Assembly: GCA_903813345.2 (NCBI GenBank) | Contig: CAIIXF020000001.1 | Span: 41,571,366 to 41,635,365, forward strand | Length of the DNA: 64,000 nucleotides | Direction of reading: 5' to 3' | Source of the DNA: Owenia fusiformis | Taxonomy: Eukaryota; Annelida; Polychaeta; Sabellida; Oweniidae | In this document: one piece after another, positions 42,901 through 56,149 of the stretch | Layout of the letters: each line of letters opens with the position of its first letter | How positions within the stretch are numbered: position 1 is the first letter of the stretch | Program-made: the position numbers and the translations under genes | Notes under the pieces: model-generated | Databases searched by the model: none | Told to the model about the DNA's origin: nothing | The model's input: only the letters and a program-made list of their open reading frames with translations

Positions 42901-45900
42901 AAATAAATCAATATTAGATCTTTATGGCATTTTAAAATTTTGAGAGTGACCATAAATTCTAAACCAGAGGTAGATTTTAAGTGCACTTTTTGCTCGGCTG
43001 TTGCCATTGAGAACCCAAACAAATATTTATATTTTCACTTTTTAACTCAAAAGAAATATACCGATGATTAATCCCCCAGGTAATCATTCCAAATAGTTTT
43101 CCTTCAATGCAAACCAGAAAATGATGTTTGGCCAAAATCTGACCACTTTGGTTTTATATTTTGTAAGGGCAGATTTGTAAATAAAGACCCTGGGGCAAAA
43201 GCAGGTAACCTGACCAATATCATATTGATATCCAACCAGGGCAGGTAAGTTCTCTGGGATTTCCACAATATTTGTACAGCTGTTTGTACAGGTCTCTAAT
43301 ACTCCTCTCCAGCCCTTGGCATTCCCACTCTAAGGCATGCGGAAACGCTAGCAAATTCCCATTCCCCATATTTCTGGTGTATCATGTTTTGGGGGGTATT
43401 TTAAGAAGCCTATTTTTTCTTCAAGTACTGTTTAAGTATTCTCAAAATATTGATTTTGATTTAACATTTGATTAATATATTGGATTGGTGAATAGGGAAA
43501 TATGAGATTTTCTGCAGTGTTTACTATTTGTATACAATATAAAGCACTTCAGAAACGAAGGATCATTGGGCTTTTTCATGAAATTGAGGAAGTTGAACAT
43601 TTTACTGTTCAAAGAAGAACAATCAATAATTTTTTACTTATAAAGGCCCGAAATGAGGTAATTCACCTTGTTTTGAACTATATCATGTTCAATAGCAAGT
43701 GTACATACCGTGAGAATATCGGGTTGTGCAGCAATGCAATTGGCCACATTCTCTAAATTATCCACATACTCTTTGGCTGTATTGTAAATGTGGAACCTCC
43801 CAAGTGGAGAGAGGGCTGTGTCTTCTGCCCAACAGCTGAAAGCACATAAACCATACAAATTAATAATCATATTTGGTGGGCTTTTTGATCTTGTTTTGCT
43901 ATTGTTTTGTACTTGAGTTCCATTTGCATATAAGTTTAGTAATAAAATTGTTTTGTGATTGGAGGAATTTAGTTATCACTGCTTTTGATTTTGTGGTCTA
44001 GTATTGCACTTTTACAGACTTTCATAACCATCATTGAAATGAGAAGTTGGCCCCAATGTCTAAGATCTGGTTATTAGACAGTAAATGAATATAACACCAT
44101 AGTCCCTTGTAAATCTCTCTTTATTTTTAGCTATGCCTCGAGTGACACTGTAAATAGATACAAGTTTTGACATTTGACTCAGGGAGGGAGATATTGTTAC
44201 TATTGAATGTATTCAATAAAAAAACAAACATTCCTTTGTCGAGTAATGATTGAGTTTAGCAGATTTGACGTTGTAAATAAATGCAAGTTTTGACATTTAA
44301 CCAGGGAATGTTATGAAAATTGAACACCCAGGAATTAACATTCCTTTGTTAATAGTACGAGCTGATCGATTTTAACAGATTAAGAAATTGTGCAATTTTT
44401 GTATATTGGATTATTAATAATCGTAACTGGATTACATCTACCTGAAGTGTAAGATCATTCATAAGATTTCACGCTTCTGATACCAATATTTTCTGCATTG
44501 TTTAATCGCCAACAACTAAACTATAATGTTTTAGTGTGCAATTACATCAGAACAAATTGAGTAAAATGGAATGCAATTCAGGTTGGACTGATCTAGTTGA
44601 TATTAATTCAGTGCAAAATTGATTATCTTCCAAAAATCATATTCACCGCTGACAGTATAAAAGTATGACATATATTTCTTTTTAATGTTCAATAAAATAG
44701 TGAAGATTTTGATTGGCATGTTTGAAAGCTTCATCTAAGTTTTTGAATGATAGTTGTAGCTTAAAGTACTTGGTGCTCTTAAAAGACCCTAAATGATTTC
44801 ACCAAAGATGATAACAGTCAATGAATGATGTTTTCCAGTATATCTATCAAAATAATTTGTTCTAGTATTGGATGTATTCAACATGAATGAGGAATGTGTA
44901 ATTTTAATCAGGTTATTAGGCCAAACTTCTCAGAGGTTATTTTTCCTGTTTTCTGTGTCAACGTCAATTTTCATCAGTTTAAGTGCAAAAAATTGATTAT
45001 TGAATTAGACAGGGAAAATCGACATCATTAATATACACACAAGAAGATATCCTGTTTTTGGAAAAATGTTTTTTAGGGTTCTTGTAGTAATTAAAGATTA
45101 TTGCCCCAAGACATTTCTCAGATCCTTTATTGAGACAAATGACATGCTGTTTTAAAGGATGAATGTTGTTTAAGATCATACGAGTGATCGACTCTGAAGT
45201 ATATCTTGCTTGTTTGTGGTAAGCAAGGTCCATTTGGGGACCCATTTCTAGTGCATTTTAGGTCCTGCTTTCTATTGCACCCTGTGATAACCTGGTCAAG
45301 CTATAACTTAACTAAACATCACTAAATCACACTCCATAGATTTCAACTTTTACATTCATAAAAATTCAAATCCATATGATATCATTAGTATAAATATTAT
45401 TCAACTCCAAAGGTACACAATGTGTATAATTTTGAAAACTGTTTCTGCACTATTTAAATTAAATAATAGGCAAAATTTGGTTTCTACTGCTTATTTATGG
45501 ATTATATAGCTGGATCTGCCAAGAAAATTTGAATACATGGTATTTGATATCAAATCCACACGAAATGGTGTTTGAATATTAGTGTGCACGCAGACATGTT
45601 ATATTTGGCCAGCTTTTTGGAATGTTGGCGGTTATATTTAGAATTAAGGACCTCAAATCCTCTTGAACTTGGAATAATCTCTGAACCAATATTTATAATT
45701 GTCATGTTTCAGTGTTTAGTTAGGTTAAATTCTGGCAATAGGCCTACCCCATTCCCAAGCTTCATTACACTATTCAACAACACATTCTATTAAAGTAAAC
45801 AATACTGGGATTGATTCTTTATTATTTTGACTAGTTTATGTAAGTTAAACCAATATAAGCATATTGTGTACAATTGAGCATTATATTTTTGCAAATACTC

Positions 45901-48625
45901 GTAGCATAATGAAATACTGACAAATCGATCTCGACAGCTTATTGATGTTATTATCGGCTTTCTTTTTTATGTTGAATTGTGCTAGATTTCTGCAAAGAGA
46001 AGGAAGGGGAATGCCCCTAATGCCCTTTTGCATATGCTAGTATATATATATTAGAAAATAAGTGTTTATTAATATAAGTATATTATGCAATGTCATCCTC
46101 ATATATGGTGTCAGCAGGATATCCTCTCATGTACCCATCATTATATAAACATTATCCTAATTTCATAGCATGTGGTCACACAGTGGAATGTTGAGCTAGT
46201 TGAACTTGAAAAGTGATAAATTAATAGAACATCATTTGATAGTAATGCAATCCTTGCCAATTGTTTCATTTGTTTTGGCTAGGATTACTGCATAATTGTG
46301 GATTGCGGTTAGTCAGTCGTATTCTTGCCGTGTGTTTATAACACAGTCCAAAGTGACATTACTCTCTAACTAGCTCTATGGGTTTATTGTTATGATTTTG
46401 TAAGTATATAAGTCAATGTATGCACTGCCTTGTTTGGGGGTTTTCTCAAACCCCTTGTTAGTGTCAGGACATATGTACTGATACAAGATAAACAGAGATA
46501 ACAACCAATCATGTTAATGATGATGATAAGGGGGCATCGGGGATGATCTGTCCCTTAGGTCTTTAGAGCTCATTAGTCTAAATGAGAAAGTGATAATCTG
46601 GTGATTATTAAGAGATTAGCCATGATACCAAAGACGTTTTCAATGTGTATTTCTTTGTAAATTGGAATATTTTGCACTGGAGATTGTTCCCAGGGTTTTG
46701 GCCGAGTGCATGTGTCAGTTGCTGTTAATTAATAATACTGAGGATTTGATTAACCAATTTAATGGCATTTGAACATAGCTTACCCTGCCAGATAGAAATG
46801 TTAAAAAAACTTGACACATAAAATATCAGTGCTTTTGGTCAGTATTCAAACAAATGTCAAGTCTGAAATTATTAATATTTTCCCATTTTAGTGCAGATAT
46901 CGATTTAAATAAAATGTAAAGTTATTTTAAGGATAGTATGCAAAGTAGGCATAAATATATTACCATTATGACCATGGTTGTCAATGTCATTTGATATATT
47001 AAATTGTATGTTATCATATTTTGAGGTGGATCGGTGCTTCAGCAGCCTAGGTTAGGTTGGCACAAGCAACTCAAGTGTTGACAATCAGAGCTATGGCATC
47101 TTTATTAATTGACTTGATTTAGACAGCCTTGACAGTATCAAGTGGCAAATTGAAAAAATACACAAATCTTCCGATAACATCCCAAGCTTATTTCATAGGA
47201 TAAACTATTGACAATAACACCGGTATATCTTAATTGAATTGATTAATTGTAGGGGTATCTTGAATGAGCACATTAATAAGAGTAAAGTCCTTGGCATTTT
47301 TGCTTTCTGTCCTTAGGAAAATTTCATCTCAATGTTATTGAGTGCATTTGAATAAAATCCCCAATGCCAGTTGTTGAGGTGGGGGGTGTTATCCCACAGT
47401 GTGTAGAGCAATTTCACAAAAGAGGTGTTGTAGGTTTACTTACAATTTAATTATGTTCAAGTATTGAGCTTTATTGCATTAAATGACTTTGACAGCCCCT
47501 AAATACAATCTTATTTAACTATTACACTTTGCGCAATTTCTTTAATGATAAACTGATTTAGAGGTTTATTAAGACCTAATGAAGGATTTATGTTACATTG
47601 AGAAAATCATTGCATGTGGTCATGTGTGGACGCCAACCTAACTTGAGGGGGGAGGTGATCAGCAGATCATCCTCAATCCAATATCATAAATTCTAAAGAA
47701 ATACAAAGTACTATCTATTTATATCAAACACTATGTTATGTATAGCTTAACCCGGTTGTGTGCTTTTTACACCTTTATAATGCAAACTACAAAGTAAAAC
47801 ACTTCCTGAAGCTAAGCACCTGTTATTAATGTGTCTATTAAACTAGTAAATCCGGCTAGTGGTTGTTCCTCAATACTTCAAAAATACATTATATTTCCCC
47901 ATTCTTGCCTTTATTTATTTAATACAGTTACAATCCAATTACTAAAGATAAACCTATGTAGCCCCATGCAGTGGTCAAGAAAATGTCCCTGGCTCAAAAT
48001 ACACAATTTTGATTTTTGCAAAAAATGTTTTTTATATATATTATTAATTTTGATATTTATTTATCCAAAATCTGTGGTTTATTTTTATGTCTGTGTTTTT
48101 GAAAAAATGAAATATTTTTTTGTTATTGTTTTCAGTTAAAGGAATGCAATAAATTCATTTTCATATAGCTTAATAGCCAACCTCCATTCACCTGTCATTA
48201 TATATTATTTTCAAAAAACATTTTTATTTTTACAAATTAAAATTGCTGTCATGCAACTTAGTTAAGTATGTGAACAAAACATCAACAGCTAACTGAGCAA
48301 TGTGCATGTCAACACAAACAAAAAAGCCATTCATCATAATTATACAGGAAATGCATATCAATTGAATGTCAAAAAATGTAAACAATGAAAAAATTATTAA
48401 AGAAATTATTCCTTACTTCATATTCATATACATGGCATCGGTCCAGTTGTAGACATCTCCATGTTTCTTTGCAGTCTCCTCAATTCTCTTTCCAAGTTTT
48501 TCAATTTTTTCTTCTGTCAAATTGAAACATTTTTTCTGAGTACAATACTCTATCAGCTGGCAAATTGTATTAATAATGACTGTTATTGCTCTAATGAGGA
48601 ATTCTAGAGGCTTAGAGTATGCCAT
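39946..48625 (-). CDS. PAPS-dependent sulfotransferase, Sulfotransf_3-like (5 exons)
   Basis: Exons in transcript order: 48625-48417, 43835-43709, 42757-42577, 41050-40820 and 40484-39946. All have GT-AG borders and matching phases, giving about 428 residues. The ATG at 48625 is chosen because the upstream in-frame codons follow a TATA box by too short a distance to hold more. A hydrophobic N-terminal segment (EFLIRAITVIINTICQLIEY, about 8-27) suggests a signal anchor and a Golgi location. PAPS-binding motifs are visible: the 5'-phosphosulfate loop RPIFITGHMRTGSTLL (117-132) and the 3'-phosphate site IVNTVRRPETITPS (about 279-292). A segment SEECCVAMDRIFLSKWQP is typical of the Sulfotransf_3 type. 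The acceptor substrate cannot be told. Convergent with geminin. Confidence 0.85.
40819..40821 (-). other. Sulfotransferase exon 4-5 boundary (intron 40485-40819)
   Basis: The last intron of the gene runs from 40819 down to 40485, with donor GTAAGA and acceptor TTTCAG on the minus strand. Nothing else is seen in it. Confidence 0.7.
41051..42576 (-). other. Sulfotransferase intron 3
   Basis: Donor GTAAGT, acceptor TTCTAG. No gene or RNA recognised. Confidence 0.75.
42758..43708 (-). other. Sulfotransferase intron 2
   Basis: Donor GTATGT, acceptor TTTTCAG. Nothing recognised. Confidence 0.75.
43836..48416 (-). other. Sulfotransferase intron 1
   Basis: A 4.6-kb AT-rich intron with donor GTAAGG and acceptor CTTTCAG. 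It holds a degenerate duplication of about 125 bp (see below). No coding exon recognised on either strand. Confidence 0.7.
44142..44385. repeat. Degenerate direct duplication, about 125 bp
   Basis: Two successive segments share GTAAATA, CAAGTTTTGACATTT, CAGGGA, ACATTCCTTTGT and a TTTAACAGATT/TTTAGCAGATT ending in the same order. Confidence 0.5.
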
Positions 48626-48706
48626 AGTGTTGTCTTCCCTCCAGTGCTTATGGTCTTTACTCACCGAGAATTAATTGAAAAGTGAAGTTAGAGGGTTGTA
48701 ATTTGT

Positions 48707-48713
48707 TTATATA
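48707..48713 (-). promoter_or_regulatory. TATA box of the sulfotransferase gene
   Basis: Minus-strand TATATAA lies about 85 bp upstream of the ATG at 48625, so transcription would start near 48680 and the 5' UTR would be about 55 nt. Confidence 0.5.
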
Positions 48714-50033
48714 CCCTTGTGAGTTGTAATGCAAATCTTGGCTTACATTGGTATTTATTTAAATATACTTGAATGCACTTGGCTCAACCTCTCTTTGGCC
48801 TCTTGGCTCTGTGAAGTAGCTATTTGTAAGTACTACTCAGTGCTCAGTTACTGGAGTGAGTAGATCTCTAGCATCATTGGTTGGCTACTGCGTACTGTGG
48901 CGGGAGAAATCAGGCATGCATGTATGTCACACAGTGCACCCAGGATTTTCAACATTCCTGGGGGTGCCAAACATGCCAACACAATATTACTAGCATCATT
49001 TCAATGATAGGCTATTTTGGTAACGTAATAAATTAATTTAGTAGGAAGTTCGCCTGTTATATTTAGCGATGTTTAACTCCTTTTTAGAACAGATTGTTTA
49101 CTAAAGCCTACTAAAGAAGTGATTTATTATATTGTTGCTGAATCCATTGCTCCCATTGACAGGTTGTCTTTTTGCGGCTTTTTATTCGTTAAGAGATACT
49201 AGTTTATCACCCGCAGTACAAATATGTTGACCTTCTATGGAGGGTGACTTAATGACCTGACACTTTAAGTAGCCATTTTATATAATGTTTAATTTGTATT
49301 TTAATTGACTATACATAGGTTTATTCTTCAATGGGTTGTTACTGTGGAGTAGTTTGCACCTGAGAGATAGATGTAGTGACTTAAGGAGTCAGGTATTCAT
49401 TGATAACTTTGACACTCTACTACTAATTTAGCATTAATAAGCTCTCGTACAAAACACCGACTTACACCTTTAATAACACATAGTAATTAATAATGAATAC
49501 TTAGTGGTTTTTGCTCAATTTATTATTTATAAAGTAAAGTTATCTTGTAATTGATTCAGTATTTTGGCTTATAAGAGCGTCAAAGTTCTTATAGCCAATC
49601 ACTCAAAAGTTACACACATAAAAAACTGAAAAGGAAAATATAACGACCATAATACAAAGGCTGACAGTTTCATTATGATAATAGAAATAATCAAGAAAGG
49701 CACTGGATGCCCCGTGATTTTAAATTCTTTTATTGTTGATTTATCCTATTTTTAACTCCCAAAGTGTATTTAGGAATCATTTTCTCATGAAAGTCATTAG
49801 GATGGGATTGTTTGAAAAGACTATTGGTGTGAATTTCGGCAAATCACTTTTTGGCTGTCAAGTCAGGTAGAATAATGACGTGCTGCGTATCGGGAAATAA
49901 AAAAGATCAACTTATCTTTGAAATTTAATGATTTTAAGAAGAATTGAGAGTTGAATGATACCATTGTTGGCATTATTAATTTAGTTCAATTTGTCATTCA
50001 TATATTCCCAGGGCTGTAAAAGTTTAACAAGCG
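48714..50033. other. Upstream region of the sulfotransferase gene
   Basis: AT-rich, no gene or repeat recognised. Confidence 0.5.
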
Positions 50034-50279
50034 CTACACAAACAAGTGTTTGAATGCATTCTTGACAAGTGCATGCTTTTCTTTATATAGCTTTTCTATG
50101 CACTTATCTGACTCCTTTATTTTTGCTGCGCATATAAAGTCTAAAACATCTGTCATTGGTTCATTTTTGGGTTTTCCAAATGTAAGAGTTGTTGGAATTG
50201 TAATTTTAGATGTAGATAGGTGAACCCAAGGTCGGGTAGAGTTAGTGAGTGTGTATAGTGAACCTAAATGACATGCCAT
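50034..50279 (-). CDS. Possible small ORF, 81 residues, unknown
   Basis: The ATG at 50279 sits in ACCATGG, an ideal vertebrate-like start context. The product begins MACHLGSLYTL and ends in a Lys-rich, probably helical part (KIKESDKCIEKLYKEKHALVKNAFKHLF). There is no signal peptide or known domain. It lies on the same strand as the sulfotransferase, 1.4 kb upstream of it, and its stop shows that it is not simply a 5' exon of that gene. It may be the last exon of another gene, a small gene, or chance. Confidence 0.3.
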   Translation of the reverse strand: MACHLGSLYTLTNSTRPWVHLSTSKITIPTTLTFGKPKNEPMTDVLDFICAAKIKESDKCIEKLYKEKHALVKNAFKHLFV

Positions 50280-53200
50280 GGTCAAATACAAGCATCAGGC
50301 ATGGGGTGGATCAATCTCCGTTTCTCTAGGCCAGCTATTGTAACCATTCCTTCAGATAAAACTCACAAATTATTCCCTCAATCTTTGGGAATTGTTTTAA
50401 TTTGATCATCAACAGGTGGGTCAAGGTGCACCAAACAGGTTGTTGTTGTCACATAGGTGTGTATGTACCTGACACGTGACATACTGTTACATGTGACAGC
50501 ATACATGTTAATATACCTCAGTTGCTGGTTGTTTCTGGACACGCTGTTTGAACATATAAAGGCCAAAGCAGGCCTTTGCTCTTTGCCTTTGATGTATATA
50601 ACTTCAAAGAAAAAAGCATATCTTTTGTCTTTGATAAGTCAAGGATCAAAGTATAGAATAAATACTTGTTTTTGTCTTTGATACCTTAAACTTCAAAGCA
50701 AAAATGAGCATGCCTATGGTATGCATCTGCCAGTAGATATTTTGGTGGGTAGGGGAAGAAAGGAGAATAAGCATTTCATATTGGTCATTGTCTGTGTAAT
50801 TAGCTTCACTAATTCTTTCATCTACAGTATATGTTCAAGAACATGTGCTTATTTGTGTCCCTCACCCTAGAACATGCGTGTTACCACAGCACATTGAGCT
50901 CTGAACAGCTTCACAAAATCCAGCTTTAGTACCCACTCGTGTGATTACAATCGGGGAATTTTACTTATTTTCGTTTTATTTCCAGATAAATTTAGCCACT
51001 TGTAATTTGGAAGTTATAAGTTATCCATTTAATACAAAATTAGAATTATTCTAGATAAAAAAAGCAAAGATGCATGAGATGAGGAAGTCAGTGTGCCATA
51101 AATATGACATATTGGAATGCCTAGTTTCTCAGGCTTTACATATAATTGCGCTTTGGTGGTTCAAGAGCTACTCCCACACAAAGACTTATCATCATTAAAA
51201 GATTCATTACCAAGGCCTGAACTGATAATTTCTCACAGTAGTTTCACAAAAAAATGACAGCTTTCTATGACTCCTGTCACTGTTTACTCTTTTGAAAAGG
51301 ATTGTTTGCAAGTTTAGACTGTGACGAATCATAGAATATGACGTATGTATCATTGAATAGGGTGTGATTTGTTATTTGTGTTGATATTTAGTTACCCTCA
51401 GTGTCATTTAGTGCTGTATGTATATGATAAAAACTTCTGTGACTGTGTTTGTTTATTCTTTAATAAAGGATCGTAAGCTAGACACGTCAGAGACAAAGTA
51501 TTATGCACTTTAAAACAGACAATCCTTACTATCTTGCCTTGAAAAGGTAGGTACCCGATATGTCATTTGGTACTTACAGTATTTCATAATTCTAGAAGTC
51601 TGCGGTAACTTTTTTCATTAATTCGTTCTTTTCAACCCTGTCAGCTCCGAGTAACATGCTACACTGCGATGTTTACTTACGAAAATGTCATCTGGTGCTT
51701 ATGATCTATTTCTTTAACTCGGTGAACTAGAGCAAGTACAATATTATTTTGGGATATCATTTCATAATTTACACATATTTGTGTCTGAGGTTTAATTCTG
51801 AATTGACTTGATACTCTTGAATTCCTCGAATGCTTGTATCTCTGTGGTAGACTGGTTCAAACTTTTGGAACACTGCCAGTAATAAGTTTGTTATAGGTGA
51901 TCATGAACTTGAAAATTACTCTTGTAACAAAGTTTATAGATTCGAAGTGATATACATGATATATGCCACACTTAAGCTTGATACTACAGACATTTGCAAT
52001 AAACATATCACTGCTCTAGTATAGAATTGCACTCAAAACCACTTTTTCATAATTTTACAGGTTTGAAATTGTTTTAAAAGTAATATTTAGTACTATCAAT
52101 CATGAGTAAGTGACCCTTGTAATGTTGAGAACTATATGATTGCTTCTTTGTCTAGGGCCAACATACAGGTAGCAGTATTTACTATTAAACGTGCAGGGGT
52201 TTTTCACATGTTCCATTTCAAACTTGCCTTGTACCGAACTTGCCTTGTACTGAAAAAATGTAAAATATTCAAACTATGCCAGCTTAGTGCAGTGCCTGAT
52301 AATGAAATCGTAGGGTTACATGGTTATTTCATTGGATTATACAATTCAAGTTAATTACCTTATGCTGGCTAGTGGATAGCGTGTCTAGTAGAATATGTTA
52401 TAAATAAAATGCCACAGATGTCTATTATCGCACATAAACAAACTAGTGTCACTTTCGTTATTTCCACTGATTGGCCAGTTGTCACCTTCCCGGCATAGAT
52501 GCCCCTTGTTCATTCACTTGATTAAGTATTTGGCATTTACTAATTCTTCAAATGAATTAAGATTGGCAGGATCTGTCTGTCAGTCTGTCTGTCTGTCCAG
52601 GCAATGAATTAAAAACAAATGAGTTCTGAATTTCTGAATTTTTGAATAGGAATGATTTTATTCTTCAGTTCAGTTGAAATGTGTTCTGTTATACATACAT
52701 ATATTTCAAAATGAATTAATTCAATTTGAAAAATTCTAATTAGTTCATTACTCAATTCATATGGATCATGCGGGATCTCTATAACATTATCATTATTGTG
52801 TCAAATCAGGTTTTGGTATGCAATATATGTTCATATATAATAGTCGTATCATTACTGTCAGTGTCAGGTCCATTTTCACCTAATTATAACTCTAGGAATA
52901 TGGTGCAGTTGGGGCGGTCAGTCACTTTTTGGCCAAAGGTCATTGTTTGAATTTAGATACAAGTATGACAGCAATGATAAAACCTAATGTAGGCTTCAAC
53001 CTGACCCCCTCCTCTCTTTTTGTTTTCTTAATTTTGATTAAGGATATGCCTCAGTATAATCTACTCAAATTTGATTTGCAGCACTTATGTATTAATACAT
53101 ATATGTTAATTAACGTGTTCAATTCAAGGACCTTCACCTATTTTTGTATGGCAGTGAGTGCAAATGGTTCATATATAGGTAGAGTAAGGTTGAGGACTGA

Positions 53201-54288
53201 CCTCCTTCAGCTGACAACAAATCAAAACATCAGTTTTTAATTGATCATCTCAGATTACACAGATATATATGATATTACATGTGATATATCATCGAAAAGT
53301 ATATATCATTTTGAAGGTGTGTAACTGTCATCTCAGTATTGGTGAGTCCTGTCTTAAAATCTTGGATGAAGTTATCTTTTCAATTCTCTGACACTTTGAG
53401 GTTTGGTAAAATGTGGATGCATTTGGAAGTCACTAAATTTTAGGTTATTGTTATTCTATTGTCAAAAGCTTGCAGGATTTTCAGATAAACCACTGCTTGT
53501 ACATTGTACCATGAAGTTCTATTTTACCATAGGTCTAAAATTATTGACTTGATTTGCGTTTTCAAATTATTCAAGATAGCATGAACTCTTACAATATTTT
53601 AAAACATCCAAACATCATTTTTGGCTCATTTGAAAATGACCATCACTCATTGTCCAAAGATTACCATGGTACAGGCAGCCCATTCATGGTGTTGAATTTT
53701 GGTAAAGAATGGTTGTATTGATTTGAAAGGGATATCATATGTTATGACCATGTCTATTGTTCTATTTTTGTAGCATTTTGTTTCTAGTGTTCAAAAAATA
53801 AACCAGGAGAATGTCAGTAAAATAAAAATCGTCTAGTTCGGATTTCAGTGAAAAGATGGTAGTTTTGTAGTGCTTTTTACATCTTACATTGGAAATATGT
53901 TGCCTATAGAGGTGCATTATTTCTCAAATCTAGCAAAATGATTTCTCAAATCTCTTCCCATGGAATCACCAAAAGAACACCATGAAGTCCTATGTGAAAC
54001 TTGTTACCTTGCACCGGAAGATGAACAATGTGACGAACAAAAAATGAATTTCTGCAAGATTCATTTTAAAAGTGACAATGCATTTTCAGTTTTCATCTTT
54101 GATTCCAAAATATTATTTATTTGTCCATATCATTCAACTGCAGAGATGATGAACATTTTATGACATTCTATTTTGGGCTTCTGCATTTAAAGTTTGGTGA
54201 ACTTGTTGGCTGCACCACATTTACTGCACATAGATCTACATTTATAAAAGTGCAATAACATCAAAAGTGGAGCACTTGGTTTTTAATT
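50280..54288. other. Intergenic region, no gene recognised
   Basis: AT-rich. Contains a short GTCT microsatellite at about 52570-52597. A 67-codon open stretch at 53960-54163 is not supported as a gene. Confidence 0.5.
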
Positions 54289-55767
54289 ATCCCATCGAAC
54301 GAAGTTCGGAGGGATATAGGGAACGCCTCCGTCCGTCCGTCCGTCCGTACGTACGTCCGTCCGTACGTACATCCGTCCGTACGTACGTCCGTCCGTCCGT
54401 CTGTCCGTCCGTCCGGGCAATAACTCAAATACCGTTGGACCGATTTTGTTCATATTTTGTACACATATACCCTATGGAGGTAGAAGTTCTGCTCGAAAGC
54501 CCAAAATGGGCGCTCATTTCAAAATGGCGGCCATTTTAGTGACGATTTTACAGTAATTTAGGTGCAATATGTAAAACTGTAATAGCAATATGTTTTAAAT
54601 GTAAAAAAATTATAAAAGACATTAATAATGCTACAAATGTAGATAATAAAGAAGCCAATGGCAGCCATCTTGAAAAATGGCGGCCTTTACTCGTCATTTT
54701 TACGATTTTGGCTGTAACTCAAAAAATAGTGGAGCGATTTTGTTCATATTTGGTATGTGAATACTATAAGCATTGCACACTGCCTTAAGACACTTTTGGT
54801 AGAAGGCGGCCATTTTTAAAAATGGCCGCCATTTTAACACATTTTACTATAACTCCAAAAGTAGTGGAGCGAATTTTGTTCATATTTGGTATATAAATAC
54901 TATAAGCATGGCACACTGTCCTATGACACTTTTGGTTGAAGGCGGCCATTTTGAAAAATGGCCGCCATTTTAACACATTTTACTATAACTCGAAAAGTAG
55001 TGGAGCGATTTTGTTCATATTTGGTATGTGAATACTGTAAGCATGGCACACTGTCCTATGACACTTTTGGTAGAAGGTGGCCATTTTGAAAAAAAATTTG
55101 AAAATGGCCGCCATTTTAAAATATTTTACTATAACTCGAAAAGTAGTGGAGCGATTTTGTTCATATTTGGTATGTGAATTCTATAAGCATGGCACACTGT
55201 CCTATGACACTTTTGGTAGAAGGCGGCCATTTTGAAAACAATTTTGAAAAATGGCCGCCATTTTAACGTATTTTACTATAACTCGAAAAGTAGTAGAGCG
55301 ATTTTGTTCATATTTGGTATGTGAATACTATATGCATGGCACAATGTCTATTTCTAATGACGCTTTTGGTAGAAGGTGGCCATTTTAAAAATGGCCGCCA
55401 TTTTAACGTATTTTACTGTAACTCGAAAAGTAGTGGAGCGATTTTGTTAATATTTGACATGTGAATACTTTAAGCCTGGCACATTGTCTAATAAAACTTT
55501 GGGGAGTAGTCGGCCATTTTGAAAAATGGCCACCATTTTTATGTGTGTTATTTTACAAGTACGTGTGCGATTTTTCAAAAATTTTAGAGGTGGCTAATTA
55601 AAAGCATATTATTTCTTCTGATGACAACTTGGCTAGTGAGCAACCATTTTGAAAATGGTGGCCTTTCTGGTGTGTTGTTTTATGATATTTGCGCTTCGTT
55701 TGTAAAAATGCCAGCCATTTCTGTTCGATGGGATTCGCTACGCTTTGGCGTTGCCGTTGTTCTGGTT
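54289..55767. mobile_element. CCGT-rich interspersed repeat, copy B
   Basis: The longest of three copies. Left end ATCCCATCGAAC, complement GTTCGATGGGAT at 55723-55734, and the same right end as copy A (GGCGTTGCCGTTGTTCTGGTT). It has a long CCGT/CGTA tract (54330-54413) and about six internal units of 130-145 bp with AAAATGGCCGCCATTTT hairpins, against about four in copy A. Apart from unit number the two copies are close to identical over long stretches, so they are young or kept alike by conversion. Confidence 0.75.
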
Positions 55768-56149
55768 TACTAACAAAATATTATGAACAAAACAATCCCA
55801 CATAAGTTTATATAACCCTACGTGCTGAACTTATGTTTTAGAGTATGTTGTGCACTGTTTTGAAGTGATTTATCTGCAAGGCATCTGAATTCAACAAACA
55901 TTACTTCAATAAGATAAACATTATTCAAGAATAGCCATATAGAATGTTAATTTGCTTTACTGAATTGCCTTAAATGAACTGCATAGGAAATAGTGATGTA
56001 AAAATAATATTCTGGAATAATTGTCTTTTGAAGAGACATTGTCCAGGTTTTTCAGAAGTTAAAAATATTCGATAGCAAAGTAGACCTAAGTGGTTAAACC
56101 AAGGGCAAGCATATTCATGAAAGACGATTCAGACAGGGGATGTGTCCCT
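55768..56149. other. Intergenic spacer
   Basis: AT-rich, nothing recognised. Confidence 0.5.

Noticed and set aside
53960-54163. 67-codon ORF with several Cys as a zinc-finger gene
   Set aside because: Cys spacing fits no known finger, and no splice partners or promoter were found.
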